From Dugong dugon (lineage: Eukaryota > Chordata > Mammalia > Sirenia > Dugongidae): a stretch of DNA of 64,000 nucleotides. Below are positions 31,223 through 42,309 of this stretch, one piece after another (the first letter of the stretch is position 1; each line of letters begins with the position of its first letter). Location: positions 13,690,501 to 13,754,500 of the forward strand of contig CM057473.1 of the NCBI GenBank assembly GCA_030035585.1. The letters run 5' to 3'. Below the pieces are notes generated by a model. The model saw nothing but the letters and a program-made list of their open reading frames with translations. It was not told where the DNA came from and did not search any database. The translations under genes were made by a program, and so were the position numbers.

Positions 31223-31558
31223 TACCCCATAGTATTTATAAAAATATGATGTTATTTTTTAGTGTGTATTTTTAAACATGTTTCCCTTTTACCAACCCTC
31301 CCCCCTGCCACACACTCACACTCACACTGGTAGAAAAGTTCTGTGTTTTCATCATTATTGTATCTTCTACACTTAGACTAGGTGAGTATAGAATAGTTAT
31401 TCAATATTTTCTGGATAAATGAACTATAGATTGAAGGAAATAATGAAGAAAAGAACAAGAATCAAATGAAAGGGAGGAAAAACAAAAATAGAAATATTAG
31501 GTTTAGTATTCAAGAAGATCAATTTATTTGAAATAACATCTAGGTACAGAGGGAAAAG

Positions 31559-31757
31559 AATCCTTGGATGGAAAAAAACAGTTAAAGCACTGTGCTGCTC
31601 ACAAAAAAGTTGGAAGTTTAAGCCGCCCCAAAGGCACCTATGAAGAAAGACCTGGTGCTCTACTTCTGAAAACTCAGCCATTGAAAACTCAGAGGAGCCC
31701 AGTTCTACTCTGACAACCATGGGGTCATCATGAGTTGGAATCAACATGATAATAACT
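31559..31757 (+). mobile_element. AfroSINE, diverged long subtype
   Basis: Forward copy starting ATCCTTGGATGG and including GACCTGGTGCTCTACTTCTG and the end ATCATGAGTTGGAATCAAC. Confidence 0.8.
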
Positions 31758-32920
31758 TGTTATAGAAAGAAAGGGGATTAAAAAATATAGGATGCAAAGA
31801 ATACCAATTAATTAATGTTGACAAGAGCATGAGGTGCAAGAAAGTAGAAAGAGCGATGTGTTGGGTCTGGGTCATAACATGAACAGAAAATAATTTCATC
31901 TTTATCTGATGATGTTGCTGCTGTTTGTTTGTTGCTGCAGTTTAGTTTTCTGGTCAGTATTTATATGTACAGAATTAAATATCATAACATATGGATTTAG
32001 TAGCATCCTACATTGATATGTTCACTAAAAATTGAAGAGTGTGTATGTTGACCAAAGGAGAAAGTGCAGACAGAAAAATCAAAACTGTAAGAATTTGATA
32101 AGTAAATACAATTGTCATGATGAAAAAAATGTATCAGTGAAAAGAAACAAAGGAATAAATTAGAATAGGAGAATAGGGAAGATGGGGGGAAATGAGTAAT
32201 GAGGACAAAATCTCTGTTAATCTTGCACACTGGTTTATCTTGAAAACGTAGCAAAGAGCGAGACAACAAGAATACACCGAACAAGTTTAAATAAATGAAA
32301 AGAGAGTCATAAAAAAGTAAAATACCATAAAACTTTGCAAATAGGTTAAAACTAACAAAGTATTAAATTTCATGATTCGTGGCAATTTAAAAGTAAAACA
32401 ATGTAAATGAAATCATGATGGCGAAAGAGGACATTTTCAAGAACATACAGAGAACAGAACAGAGAACAGGACTCGTATAAATCAAAAGTATGGTTCTGAA
32501 GAATAATAAGAAAATAATGCAACATGTTCAATTGCTGTATTTTTGCCTCTGTCATAGTTGAAGAACCACAGAAAGTGATAACATGGTAAACTAGAGGCTA
32601 TGTGTGTGTAAATCATCAAAATTAGGGTTAATCATTTTTATTGTATTGTTAATTCATGAGATGCCTCGTTAATGATTTGCTCCATAATTAGATATAAAAA
32701 AATTTGAAGTGTTTTTAACTCAAGCCCTAATGTCCCATATAGTCGATTTCTTTTAACATTTCAGGAGACATGCATTATGCCACCAGGAAGAATGTTTATC
32801 ATAGCTGCCAAAGAGCTCCTAGGACACTTGAAGTAAACTTCAGACGGGAAACTTTGTCGTAGATTTTCATTGTAATGAGGACACATCACATTTTAATGCA
32901 AAAATGAGATCAAGCATAAG
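31758..32920. other. Unassigned AT-rich DNA
   Basis: No gene or named repeat recognised. The open frame 31,997-32,284 minus is Phe/Ser-rich and is probably chance. Confidence 0.5.
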
Positions 32921-33028
32921 AAGGATGGTGAGGATGGCACAGGACCAGGCAGTGTTTTGTTACGTTGCGTGGAGCATTGCTATGAGCCAGAACTGACTCG
33001 ACTGCAGCTAAGAATAACAACAACACAC
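32921..33028 (+). mobile_element. RTE 3'-end fragment
   Basis: GGATGGTGAGGATGGCACAGGACC, CAGTGTTTTGTTAC and ATGAGCCAGAACTGACTCG...AACAACAACAC are the last about 110 bases of the RTE LINE, or of a SINE sharing that tail. Confidence 0.75.
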
Positions 33029-33647
33029 AAAGTAGAGGGAAGCGTCCAATTTGGTTTTCAATGAACTATATGATCGTATCTAAGATTTGGAATTAAAGGA
33101 AAAGAAGTTGATTCAATAAATGTATGGGTGTTATGCAGGACTGAAGAAAAGATGCATGAAAGAATTGACCTTTAGCTATGGAAGCTCTGCTGAGTTTAAA
33201 GCTGATGACATTCTAGACGACAAAATCAACACAATTTGGTAAACTAGAGGAAGGTTAGACAGAAAGATGCTCAGATTTTCAAATGATAATAATAGAAAGT
33301 CAGAGGAGTAATTTCAATTGGTATTATTGAGTAAGTGCTTCCATATGCGCAAGACACATGAGTTAAAAAGCAAAATATTTCTCAGGAACAAAATTCATAT
33401 CTAAATTTTCTCCCAGATGAAAACAAAAAATCTGAATACTTATCAGTCATATTAAACATCTTGACCACATAATTGATGATGCTTTCATATTGTTTGAAGT
33501 GAAGCCTGCTTCTTGCAAATAATTTTCCAGTTTTAATTAATTTCCGATTTGTATTCTAAAAAATTCTAAAGCTCAAAAGAAGTCAATATAATCACAGACT
33601 GGGAGTTGTTATCAATGTAGCTAAATTCTGAATCAATCTCTCTCTCT

Positions 33648-33728
<81 letters not shown>

Positions 33729-35442
33729 TTTTTCTTTATTTAGTAAACAGGAGATGGCAGTATCTACCCATTATTTAAAATATGAAGTCAATGAATTTAT
33801 TTAGCACTTAAATCTCAAAGTCTGTCATAAATGCATGCACAAAATTCTCTATTATTTTACAATTTAGAATAGAACATGTGTATATTTAATTAGACAGACA
33901 ATAGAAAAACAAAGATCTCATTTGCCTTTGTTCATTGATATGAGACATTGTGAGCAGAAAAAGATATATGATTATAAATTAATTGAAAATTTGAAATTAA
34001 AAACTTAAAAGAGGCATTTATAAAAGCCAGCACTTTTTGGAAAACTTGTTTTCTTTATATGTCATATGTAATTATAAATGTATCAGTTAAATATTAATTG
34101 ATTTTATTACTATTGAAGCTATCTGACAATTATTTTAAAAATATAAACGATTAAATGTATGAATACTGTTTGACAATTAGCAAAGAAGGAAAGCGTAATG
34201 AAAGAAAGCAGGAGCACCTTTGCCAATGAACACGTTGGTCCAGTCTGTGTAAGTTAATAGATACTCACTCATTGTTGATAGTCTCTCAAAATATAACTTG
34301 GCCCTGCCTTTTCTTGTTCTTGGAATCTCTCTTGATAGAAAATAACAATGCCATGCCCTCAAACTACTGAACTATTTTCCCCCTTTTCAGTAGAACATAG
34401 ATCATCTTCTAGCAGCAGAGGATAGGATGAGCAGCAGCTGAAAGTCAGTGCGGGGAGACTTCTGAGAATGAGCTCTTTTCCTGATAAAAAAGGAAGTCGG
34501 GAGAGGAGTAAATAGCCCTGTTTTCCTGGGCTTGATCAGTCCCTTAGAGGAATGCATTCTTGGAGTTTGCACACCTCTGTTGCAATCATGGGGGAAAGGG
34601 AAGCCACAAAAATCACAAGGCTGATCCATAGATTTTATATTTTTGTAGATGTTGATAAAGACTGGCTACAAAATTCATGTGGGATTAGGACAACATAAAA
34701 ATGTGGGGCCCATTCTCCAATAAGCAGGAAAAAAAAATGTTGTTAAAAGTAATAAAATAGAGAACATTTTCCTTCTTCCATGTGTCTCTCTCTTGACTGT
34801 CCTGATGTTTTTTTATTCGTTTTTTTAATATAATTCTACAAAAAACTCTAATTTTAAATTATTTGCATGACTTTTACCACTTATCTTTATATTGTGCATA
34901 TCCAGTTTTAATTGCAAATATAAGAACATATAACTTGTTTGCAGAATCCCTGAAATTACACAATTCATGTCTCATAGCATGTACATAAGTATGTATTCCA
35001 ACCCTAGAAAAACAGGAAAACTTTCTACAAAACGAACTCAACTGGTTTTATTTCAGTTCTTTTTATCTGCACATTTTACCAATCCTCTCTCCCTTCATCT
35101 TATTAATGAGTAGGAAAGGAATGAGAAGAAGTGCAACTGTGGGCCATGCTTTCTTTCCTTTCCCTTCTATGTCATCATTTTCAGCATAGATGGTTTATCA
35201 ATAAGTGGAAGTAATATGAGTAAAAGAGGACATACTATGGTTCCTTAATCATTCATATTTCTTAGAACACCATTACCTTCTTTCTGCCTCCAAAGAAATT
35301 TCTGGCTTGAATGGAAAGTGTGTCCTCTCAGAGATGATATTACCTAGACTTAGTTTTAGACTTAACATGCTTATCTTATGCTTGCTTTGAGTATCACTGA
35401 CTCCCACACATCATGGATGCACTGGAATTCTGTGTTCATCGC
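33029..35442. other. Unassigned AT-rich DNA with compound microsatellite
   Basis: Holds a compound (CT)n(GT)n microsatellite at about 33,641-33,727. The interval 34,170-34,630 has more even composition and could be an old LTR on the minus strand, but I cannot name it. No gene recognised. Confidence 0.5.
33641..33727. repeat. Compound microsatellite (CT)n(GT)n
   Basis: About 47 bases of (TC)n directly followed by about 40 bases of (GT)n, a purine-pyrimidine alternating tract likely to be length-variable. Confidence 0.95.
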
Positions 35443-35955
35443 TGTCTTAGTCCTCTAGTGCTGCTGTAACAGAAATACCACAAGTGGATGGCTTTAACAA
35501 AGAGTTTATTCTCTCACAGTCCAGTAGGCTACAAGTCCAAATTCAGGGTGTCAGCTCCAGGGGAATGCTTTCTCTGTCAGCTCTGCAGGAAGGTCCATGT
35601 CATCAATCTCCCCTTGGTCTGGGAGATTCTCTGCACAGGAACCTCAGGTCCAAAGGACACACTCTGCTCCTGGCACTGCTTTCTTGGTGGTATGAGGTTC
35701 CCATGTGTCTCTGCTCATTTCTCTCTTTTCTATCTCAGAAGAGATTGGCTTAAGACACTATCCAATCTTGTAATCCTCATCAGTATAACTGGCACTAATC
35801 CATCTTATTAGATCATAGTGATTGAGTTTACAACACGTAAGGAAATCACATCAGATTACAGAATGGTACACAATCATACAATACTGGGAATCAGGACCCA
35901 GCCAAGCTGACACATACTTTGGGGGGACACAATTCAATCAATTCAGTCCATGACA
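35443..35955 (-). mobile_element. Solo LTR with perfect target duplications (fossil)
   Basis: 513-base LTR from TGTCTTAGTCCTCTAGTGCT to CCATGACA, flanked on both sides by ATCGC (35,438-35,442 and 35,956-35,960). It is the same family as 13,025-13,533, and the two look over 90% alike by eye. The 5-base duplication fits the ERVL-MaLR group. The open frames over it are not genes. Confidence 0.9.
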
Positions 35956-36279
35956 ATCGCATTGCAAATGCTATAGGTGAGTGGCAAGGCACTACAGCCA
36001 TGTATACTGCATGTGTCTCCACTGCTCATGCGCATGCTCCATTGCACCACCATGTTTTACTTACCATACATAAGTCCCAAGATGAAATGATCATGAATTT
36101 TAATATAGTGGCATCAGAGTATTAACCAAGCCCAGGACCCTGCAGAATATGGGGTGCTCTGTGACTGCACAGGTTGCACACCACTGACACCAACTCTGTT
36201 GCTGAACTTCATTCTGAAACTCACTGTGCTCAAAATTGTTCACAGGTGGAAAAGACCATCACCTTTGTTTAAGCCACCC
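35956..36279. other. Unassigned DNA
   Basis: No gene or repeat that I can name. Confidence 0.4.
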
Positions 36280-36960
36280 ATAGTTTGAGTACTGGATAGT
36301 CTCCCTTTACACTCCAGATCCAAGGTCCACTTCTCTAAACTTATCCAGTCTTTTCTGTGCTCCATATAGCTATTTACATACTGAATGATCCGCTATCTCT
36401 TGACTTTGGCTTCCAGTTGGGTTTGGCCAAAGAAACCCACTGATTGTAGGGTGAGAGAAGAGAGAGGTCAGAATCTTTTCCCCTGCTCCTTTATTACCTA
36501 ACAATGTTTTGGTAGTGACTGTATTTTTCTGCTAAAGAACCCCATTTCTGATGGGAAGTCTTTGTATCACAGTCCTGGGTGCTAGCAGTAGCTTCCTCTT
36601 AGCTATTTCAGGTCTAACCAAAAACCAAACCAAATCTATTGCCATTGAGTTGATTCTGACTCATAGCAACCCTACAGAGCATAGTAGAACTGCCCCCAGA
36701 GAGTTCCCAAAGCTGTAATCTTTATGGAAGCAGCCTGCCACATCTTTTCCCCCAGGCTGGCTGGTGGGTTCGCACCATCAACTTTTCATTAGTAGCTGAG
36801 TGCTTTAACCACTGTGCCACCAGGACACCTTGTTTCAGCTGTAGAGATGATAAATGTTTCCTGATGCTACCATTGCTGGGTGCTACACAATCCCTTGTCT
36901 ATTCCCTTAACCTTTCCCTCAAGATTGTAAATCATTGTATTGTTAACATTTTCTAACCCT
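36280..36960 (+). mobile_element. Old dispersed repeat, LTR-like (fossil), split by a SINE
   Basis: GAGAGAGGTCAGAATCTTTT...CTTTATTACC before the SINE and TAGAGATGATAAATGTTTCC, CTGGGTGCTACACAATCCCTTG after it recall an old mammalian LTR-like family in forward orientation. TTTCAG occurs on both sides of the SINE, probably the remains of its target duplication. The family is not assigned. Confidence 0.4.
36614..36830 (-). mobile_element. AfroSINE, long subtype
   Basis: Reverse copy. The tail ACCAAAAACCAAACCAAATC is on the left, the extra block with AAAGCTGTAATCTTTATGG in the middle, and the head CCACTGTGCCACCAGGACACC on the right. Confidence 0.9.
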
Positions 36961-37180
36961 TGTTCCTGCCATTCCTTTGCATTATGATCCTTACTGATGC
37001 AGTTGGGAACACTATACTGTTCATAAAACCAAAAGCATACTAACAGCTGTAGTAAGGTTACCCCAACACCACCAGTGATCTCCAGCCAAAGGAACATGAG
37101 AAACAAAAACTGTAGTCAGAGATGGGTGCTACAAGGCAGAGCACATACCTCATAGATTCGTGAGGCATTTCACTAAGAAG

Positions 37181-37340
37181 CTGTTGCTGTCATTAGGTGC
37201 TGGTGAGTCGGTTCCAACTCACAGCAACCCTGCAAGATAGAGCAGAACTTCCCCATAGGATTTCCAAAGAGCTACTGGTGGATTTGAACCACTGATCTTT
37301 TGGTTAGCAGCCGAGCTCTTAACCACTATACCACCAGGAA
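37181..37340 (-). mobile_element. AfroSINE
   Basis: Reverse copy: GTTGCTGTCATTAGGTGCTG...GGTTCCAACTCACAGCAACC at the left and TTAACCACTATACCACCAGG at the right. The left end carries the RTE-like tail (reverse of AGCACCTAATGACAGCAAC). Confidence 0.9.
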
Positions 37341-37845
37341 TAACTTATTATAGAATTTGAGCGTGTGTTAGGTGATTACGGGACGGTTCATGAAAGCAGG
37401 ATTTACTCTAGATTGTGTGCCATCAGGGATCAAGAATAATGTTAAGATTGAGAATCTTAATCCATCTGATCTACAAGCAGGAAGAAATAAAATGAGGCTG
37501 GAGTTTTAATTGGAAAGAAGGAGCAGTTATCCTAGAAAGGGGAATATATTATTATTGTTGTTGTTCTTTGAGTTTGGTTTGAAAGGTGACTTTATTTTTG
37601 TCTGTGGCCTTAGCCTCTTTTGTCTCACTTTATTATGGTCACATTGGGAAGGAACTTGTCTGATACTGGTGTTCTGTGAGATTGCTTACATTCAACAGGA
37701 AAACACCAAGACCTAGCTTGGTGCCAGGAAGCTCCTAACACCACCATCAAGCTCTAGCAATTATGGTTAAGCAAGTTCCCAGATATCAGAGGTTGATGTT
37801 TTCTTTCTCTTGACATAACTGTTTAACAATCAGTAAAAAAAAAAA
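37341..37845. other. Unassigned DNA
   Basis: No gene recognised. The open frame 37,510-37,716 plus (68 codons) is hydrophobic, with no family match that I know. Confidence 0.4.
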
Positions 37846-38050
37846 AAAAACTGCTGTCAAGCCAGTTTTGATTCATGGGAACCACATGTGTGTAGAGTAG
37901 AGCTATGCTTTAGAGGGTTTTCAATGACCGAATTTTTCAGAAGTAGATCACCAAGTCTCGTCTTCCAAGGTGTCTCTGTGTGGATTCAAGCCTTCAAATT
38001 TTTGGTTAGCAGCCAAGAGCATTAACCACTTGCACCACCCAAGGAATCCT
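37846..38050 (-). mobile_element. AfroSINE, long subtype
   Basis: Reverse copy with AGAAGTAGATCACCAAGTC and the head TTAACCACTTGCACCACCCA. An A-run (37,833-37,849) flanks the tail. Same subtype as the copy carrying the tandem array at 27.1 kb. Confidence 0.9.
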
Positions 38051-38252
38051 TCTCATTCATGTTTTGGTATCCAGCTCAAGCATTTCCTGCTCTGTTAAAA
38101 CATTTACAGTTGATTAGTATTCCCTTTATTAGATATACAATGTCCTGTCTTATTCTTTTATTTTAATCTCAAATATTTTTAAATACTTCAACTCTTTCTA
38201 GTGCTACTTTACTGTCTTTAATTAGGTTATAAATGTCAATAAAACACTATAA

Positions 38253-38309
38253 CCAAACAACAAAAACAAAATTATAGTCGAGTCGATTCCTACTCACAGA
38301 GTCCCTATA
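38253..38309 (-). mobile_element. AfroSINE tail fragment
   Basis: ACCAAACAACAAAAAC followed by GTCGAGTCGATTCCTACTCA, only the 3' end of a reverse copy. Confidence 0.7.
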
Positions 38310-39645
38310 AATATTGTAATTTATCATATTTTTCTTTTTGACTTCCAAAATGCAGTGTTTTATAGAATACATGTACATATGTATGTTTGTACCTTAATGA
38401 ATTTTTTTAAACAAATGTCAATCGCAAAAGAATTTAGATGATGATGGCTTCAAAACGAACAGACACTATCCTTTAGTGATACACATATTTTCAAAAATCT
38501 GTTTTACTAATCTGAGATATATATATGCTGAATATTCATGTCTCTCAAATACTAAATTGCTTGGTGAATTTAGTGGATAAAAATATAATTGAATACTGCA
38601 TGCTCCACTATATACAGAAATTCCTAAGTTATGAGTCTTGCTGGGAAAGATAAATATACGTATCTGGGGTAGTATTGCTCAGCTAATATGTTACAAACTT
38701 TAAGGTTCTGATTTTAACAGGAAGTAGCTTATAGCATCTTTTCGAGAATATTGTTCTCAGAGAAATTGTTAAGATAATGAGGCTGAACTAATAAAAATTC
38801 CACTTAACCTTATGGTGATATTTCTGTAAAGCAAGTGCTTTAATGTTTGCTATCTCTATATGTGTACATACGGTTCACGGCATCAGTACCCTATTAAAAC
38901 CCAAAGGGAAAACACAAATGCTTTGACACTCATGTCTGAATAAGTGTTTAATTATATTTACATGAGTGTTTGATGATGAAAATTATATCATTCACTGCCT
39001 TCCATTTTCATTTGTAAACCATCTTATGTAGTTAATCTGCTTTTACTAAGGTTTTGCTTGAGGCAAGTGTTTCTAATCTAGTCTGTCCAATATTATTTGG
39101 CTGCAAATAGTGTTTCACTTTCTATACTGCAAATATTAGAAATAATATGTATTTATTTAAAAAGTTAAGTTTTGAGACTTGGGTTCTTTGTTTTGTAAAC
39201 TGAGTTTAAATCTAAGGTCAACTAAAGCAGGAAAAGGTATCAGCACCCTCAAGATCTAAAACACTGTATTGAGTTGTGAAACCAAGTGACAGGTCATAGA
39301 AATAGGATACATGTATATCTGAATGGCCCTGGTAGAGGAGATTTAATGATATTTTTTAAGAGAAAATATAGAGCTTTATTTCCAAAAAAGCCTGTATATA
39401 CCTACCACTGAGGTCCTCCCCAATGCCATTTCTACTCCCAGGCAACAGGGAAGTTAAAAAGCAACAATCAATGTCTTTGTGTAGCCCTGAAGATGGATAA
39501 ATACAGTGGTTGTATGTGGTAAATGTTAATGTATCTATATATATTAAAACAAATAGTATATCTGGGCATTTTCTATTAAAATTTCTGAATTAAACATGAA
39601 CAGGTTGGAAAGAAATACTGTGGAAACTATAGAAACATATACAAA
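38310..39645. other. Unassigned AT-rich DNA
   Basis: No gene or named repeat recognised. Confidence 0.5.
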
Positions 39646-39650
39646 GAAGG

Positions 39651-40050
39651 TATCTTAGTCATCTAGTGCTGCTATAACAGGAATACCATAAACTGGTGGC
39701 ATTAACAAACAGAAATGTATTTCTCACTGCTTAGGAGTCTAGAAATCCGAATTCAGGGTGCTGACTCTAGGGGAAAGATTTCTCTCTCTGTCGGCTCTGG
39801 AGAAAGTTCCTTATCTCTTTTAGTTTCTGTTCCTGGGCAATCTTCAAGTGACTTAACGTCTCTCTTCCCACATCTCTGCTTCTTAGCTTCTTGTTTAATC
39901 TCTTTTTTATATCTCGAAAGAAATTGACTCAACATACACCCTACGCTAATCCTGCTCTTTAACATAACAAAGACAACCCATTCCCAAATTAGATTATATC
40001 CACAAGCATAGAGGTTAGGAATTTTTGGGTGACACAATTCAATCCATAAC
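39651..40050 (-). repeat. 3' LTR of the MaLR-type element
   Basis: 400 bases. TATCTTAGTCATCTAGTGCT at the left end, AATTCAATCCATAAC at the right. Related to, but shorter than, the solo LTRs at 13.0 and 35.4 kb. Confidence 0.9.
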
Positions 40051-41371
40051 TTTTCATCTCTGGTCTCTAAACATTCATATCCTCCCCACATGCAAAACAG
40101 ATTCACCCCATCACATCATCACAAAATCTTAAATTACCTCCAAATCCAAAATCTCTGCTCCTGATTTCATCTAAATCAAATATGGATGAGACTTTAAACA
40201 TATTCCATCCTGAGACAAAATTTCTCTGCATCTCTGAATCTGTGAAATTTAGAATACAAGTTATCTGTTTCCAAAGTACAATGATAGAACAGGCACAAGG
40301 TAGACATTACCACTACAAATGGGAGAAATTGGGGGGGAAAAAGGGATAACAGGCACCAAGCAAATCCAAAACCCAGCAGAACAATTTATATTAGCTCTCA
40401 AGGCTTGAAAATAATCCTCTGTTCTTTGGGACCTTGTGGGCAATGGCCCTGCTCTCTAGACTCTGAGTGTTGACCATGTCCTCTGAACTCTGGGTAGAGG
40501 CCTCGTGGCCCTAGGCTTCAGCTCTTCCTTCCAGGACCTCTGGAATGGCAACTCTGCTACCTGGACTTTAGAATGCCCCATTCTCTTAGTCCATCTAAGT
40601 GGCAACCCCAGTCCCTTGGTCCAAGCAGGCCCTGATTTTCTGACCGTTGGACAGGGCAGCTCCACCCCTCAGCTTTGGGCAGCATTCCCATGCCCTGGCA
40701 CACCTTAATAACAGCCCCACACTCCAGAACTGAGTTAACGAAGATCTGACTTTTTGAAACCTAGGAGTCTGTGGCCCCACCCTTTGACAGGCAGGAGACC
40801 ATGGCCCCAACCTTTGAAACTGAGAAAGCTTGCTTCCCATGCTCCTTCCAACAGTTCTGCTGATCTCTGAGCTGCTCCAGGGATGGTCCTTTTCTTTTCT
40901 TGGAGGACAACAGAGGTAGATCCTTTGGACTGTTTCTTGTCTGCACAATTCCAAGGGGAAGACAGTTTTCTTTCCTTTCATTCTTTCTCCATCCCCTTCA
41001 GTCTAAGCTGATGGGTGTCCTGCTGTGCTGTGGTAATCGGTTAGATCCATCAGTCACAGGCTCAATCTCTTTAGCAAGATTGTGTAGCCACATCCTTGGT
41101 GAATATTCTAGGACACATGTCCTTAGTTTGTACAACAGAATTTCCTAAATCTTTAAGTTTTGTGTTCATTTTGCACATTTCATTTTTATGTCCATCTCTT
41201 TCCTCTCACATTTTCCTATAAGTAACAAGGAGAAACCATGTGGCCCTTTTAAGACCTTGCTTAGCAATCTCCTCACCCAGATATCCCAGCTCATTACTTA
41301 CAAGTTTGACCTTCCACCAAATATCTGAACATAAATCAGACAAGTTCTTTGCCATGGCATAAAAAGCATCA

Positions 41372-41384
41372 CCCCCCCCCCCCC
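41372..41384. repeat. C13 homopolymer
   Basis: Run of 13 C inside the MaLR interior, a likely site of length variation or assembly error. Confidence 0.9.
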
Positions 41385-41692
41385 ATTGTCCAATCTCGTG
41401 TTCATCATTTTCTTGTAAAGTCTCAGCAGAAGCATATTTTATATTCACACATTCCATCGACATTCTGTTGCTGGTGCCATATGTATTCTCTAAGATGATA
41501 GACAATTTTTCTATATCTCTCCTCACTTTCTTCTGAGCCCTTACCAGAATTGCCTTTGGCATCCATAATTCTACCAACAGTCTCTTCAAGACAATTTAGG
41601 CTTTTACTGTTAGGCACCTTAAAACTCTTCCAGCCTCTACCATTGCTCAATTCAAAATCATGTCCACATTTTAGGTATTTGTTAGAGCAGCA

Positions 41693-41711
41693 CCCCTACT
41701 TCTTGGTACCA
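41693..41711 (-). other. Primer-binding site of the MaLR-type element
   Basis: On the minus strand, five bases inside the 5' LTR, TGGTACCAAGAAGTAGGGG matches the 3' end complement of a tRNA-Leu, as used by ERVL and MaLR elements. Confidence 0.7.
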
Positions 41712-41716
41712 GATTC

Positions 41717-42130
41717 TATCTTAGTTATCTAGTGCTGCTATAGCAGGAATACCACAAGTGGGTAGTGTTAACAAACAGAAATTTTTTTTTTTTTTGGTTA
41801 GGAGGCTAGAAATCCGAATTCTGGGTGCCAGCTCTAGGTGAAGGCTTTCTTTCTCTGCTGGTTCTGGAGAAAGGCCCTCGTCTCTTCTGATCTTTTCTTC
41901 CCGGATAGTCTCCTTGTGGTTTGGCATCTCTCTTTCCCCATCTATGCTTCCAAGCCTGCTTGTTTAATCTCTTTTACATCTCAAAAAAATTGACTCAAGA
42001 TACATCCTACACTAATCCTGTCTCATTAATGTAACAAACAAAACCTATTCACAAATGAGATTATAATCGCAGGCATAGAAGTTAGAAATTACAACATATA
42101 CTTTTGGGAGCCACAATTCAATCCATAACA
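41717..42130 (-). repeat. 5' LTR of the MaLR-type element
   Basis: 414 bases, TATCTTAGTTATCTAGTGCT to AATCCATAACA. Pairs with 39,651-40,050. A T14 run interrupts it near 41,783. Confidence 0.9.
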
Positions 42131-42135
42131 GACGG

Positions 42136-42299
42136 TAAGTAAATTTACAAGAGAAGAATTAAGCATGTAATATTTCTTAAAAAGACAGTTACAGAAAAAT
42201 GTATTCTCTAAAGTGTCTCGTGATAAAATTAGGACTTTTTCTATATGATAAAATGAGAACTTTTTTGAATATGAGCTCAGGACCTCAAAAATGTTGTAA
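42136..42299. other. Unassigned AT-rich DNA
   Basis: A short gap between the MaLR-type element and the L1. Nothing recognised. Confidence 0.5.
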
Positions 42300-42309
42300 C
42301 ATAAAAGGA

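Larger units (their letters stand above)
39651..42130 (-). mobile_element. MaLR-type LTR element with both LTRs (fossil)
   Basis: A 2.48 kb element on the minus strand: LTR (41,717-42,130), about 1.67 kb interior, LTR (39,651-40,050), flanked by GAAGG (39,646-39,650) and GACGG (42,131-42,135), a 5-base duplication with one change. The interior starts with a tRNA-Leu-type primer site and lacks recognisable gag, pol or env, as expected for the non-autonomous MaLR group that ERVL-type enzymes mobilised. The two LTRs look roughly 80% identical by eye, so it is old. Open frames inside (for example 40,595-40,981 minus) are GC-rich non-coding interior. Confidence 0.85.

Noticed and set aside
40505-40981. 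Overlapping 67- to 128-codon open frames on both strands at 40.5-41.0 kb
   Set aside because: They lie in the GC-rich non-coding interior of the MaLR-type element and match no retroviral protein.
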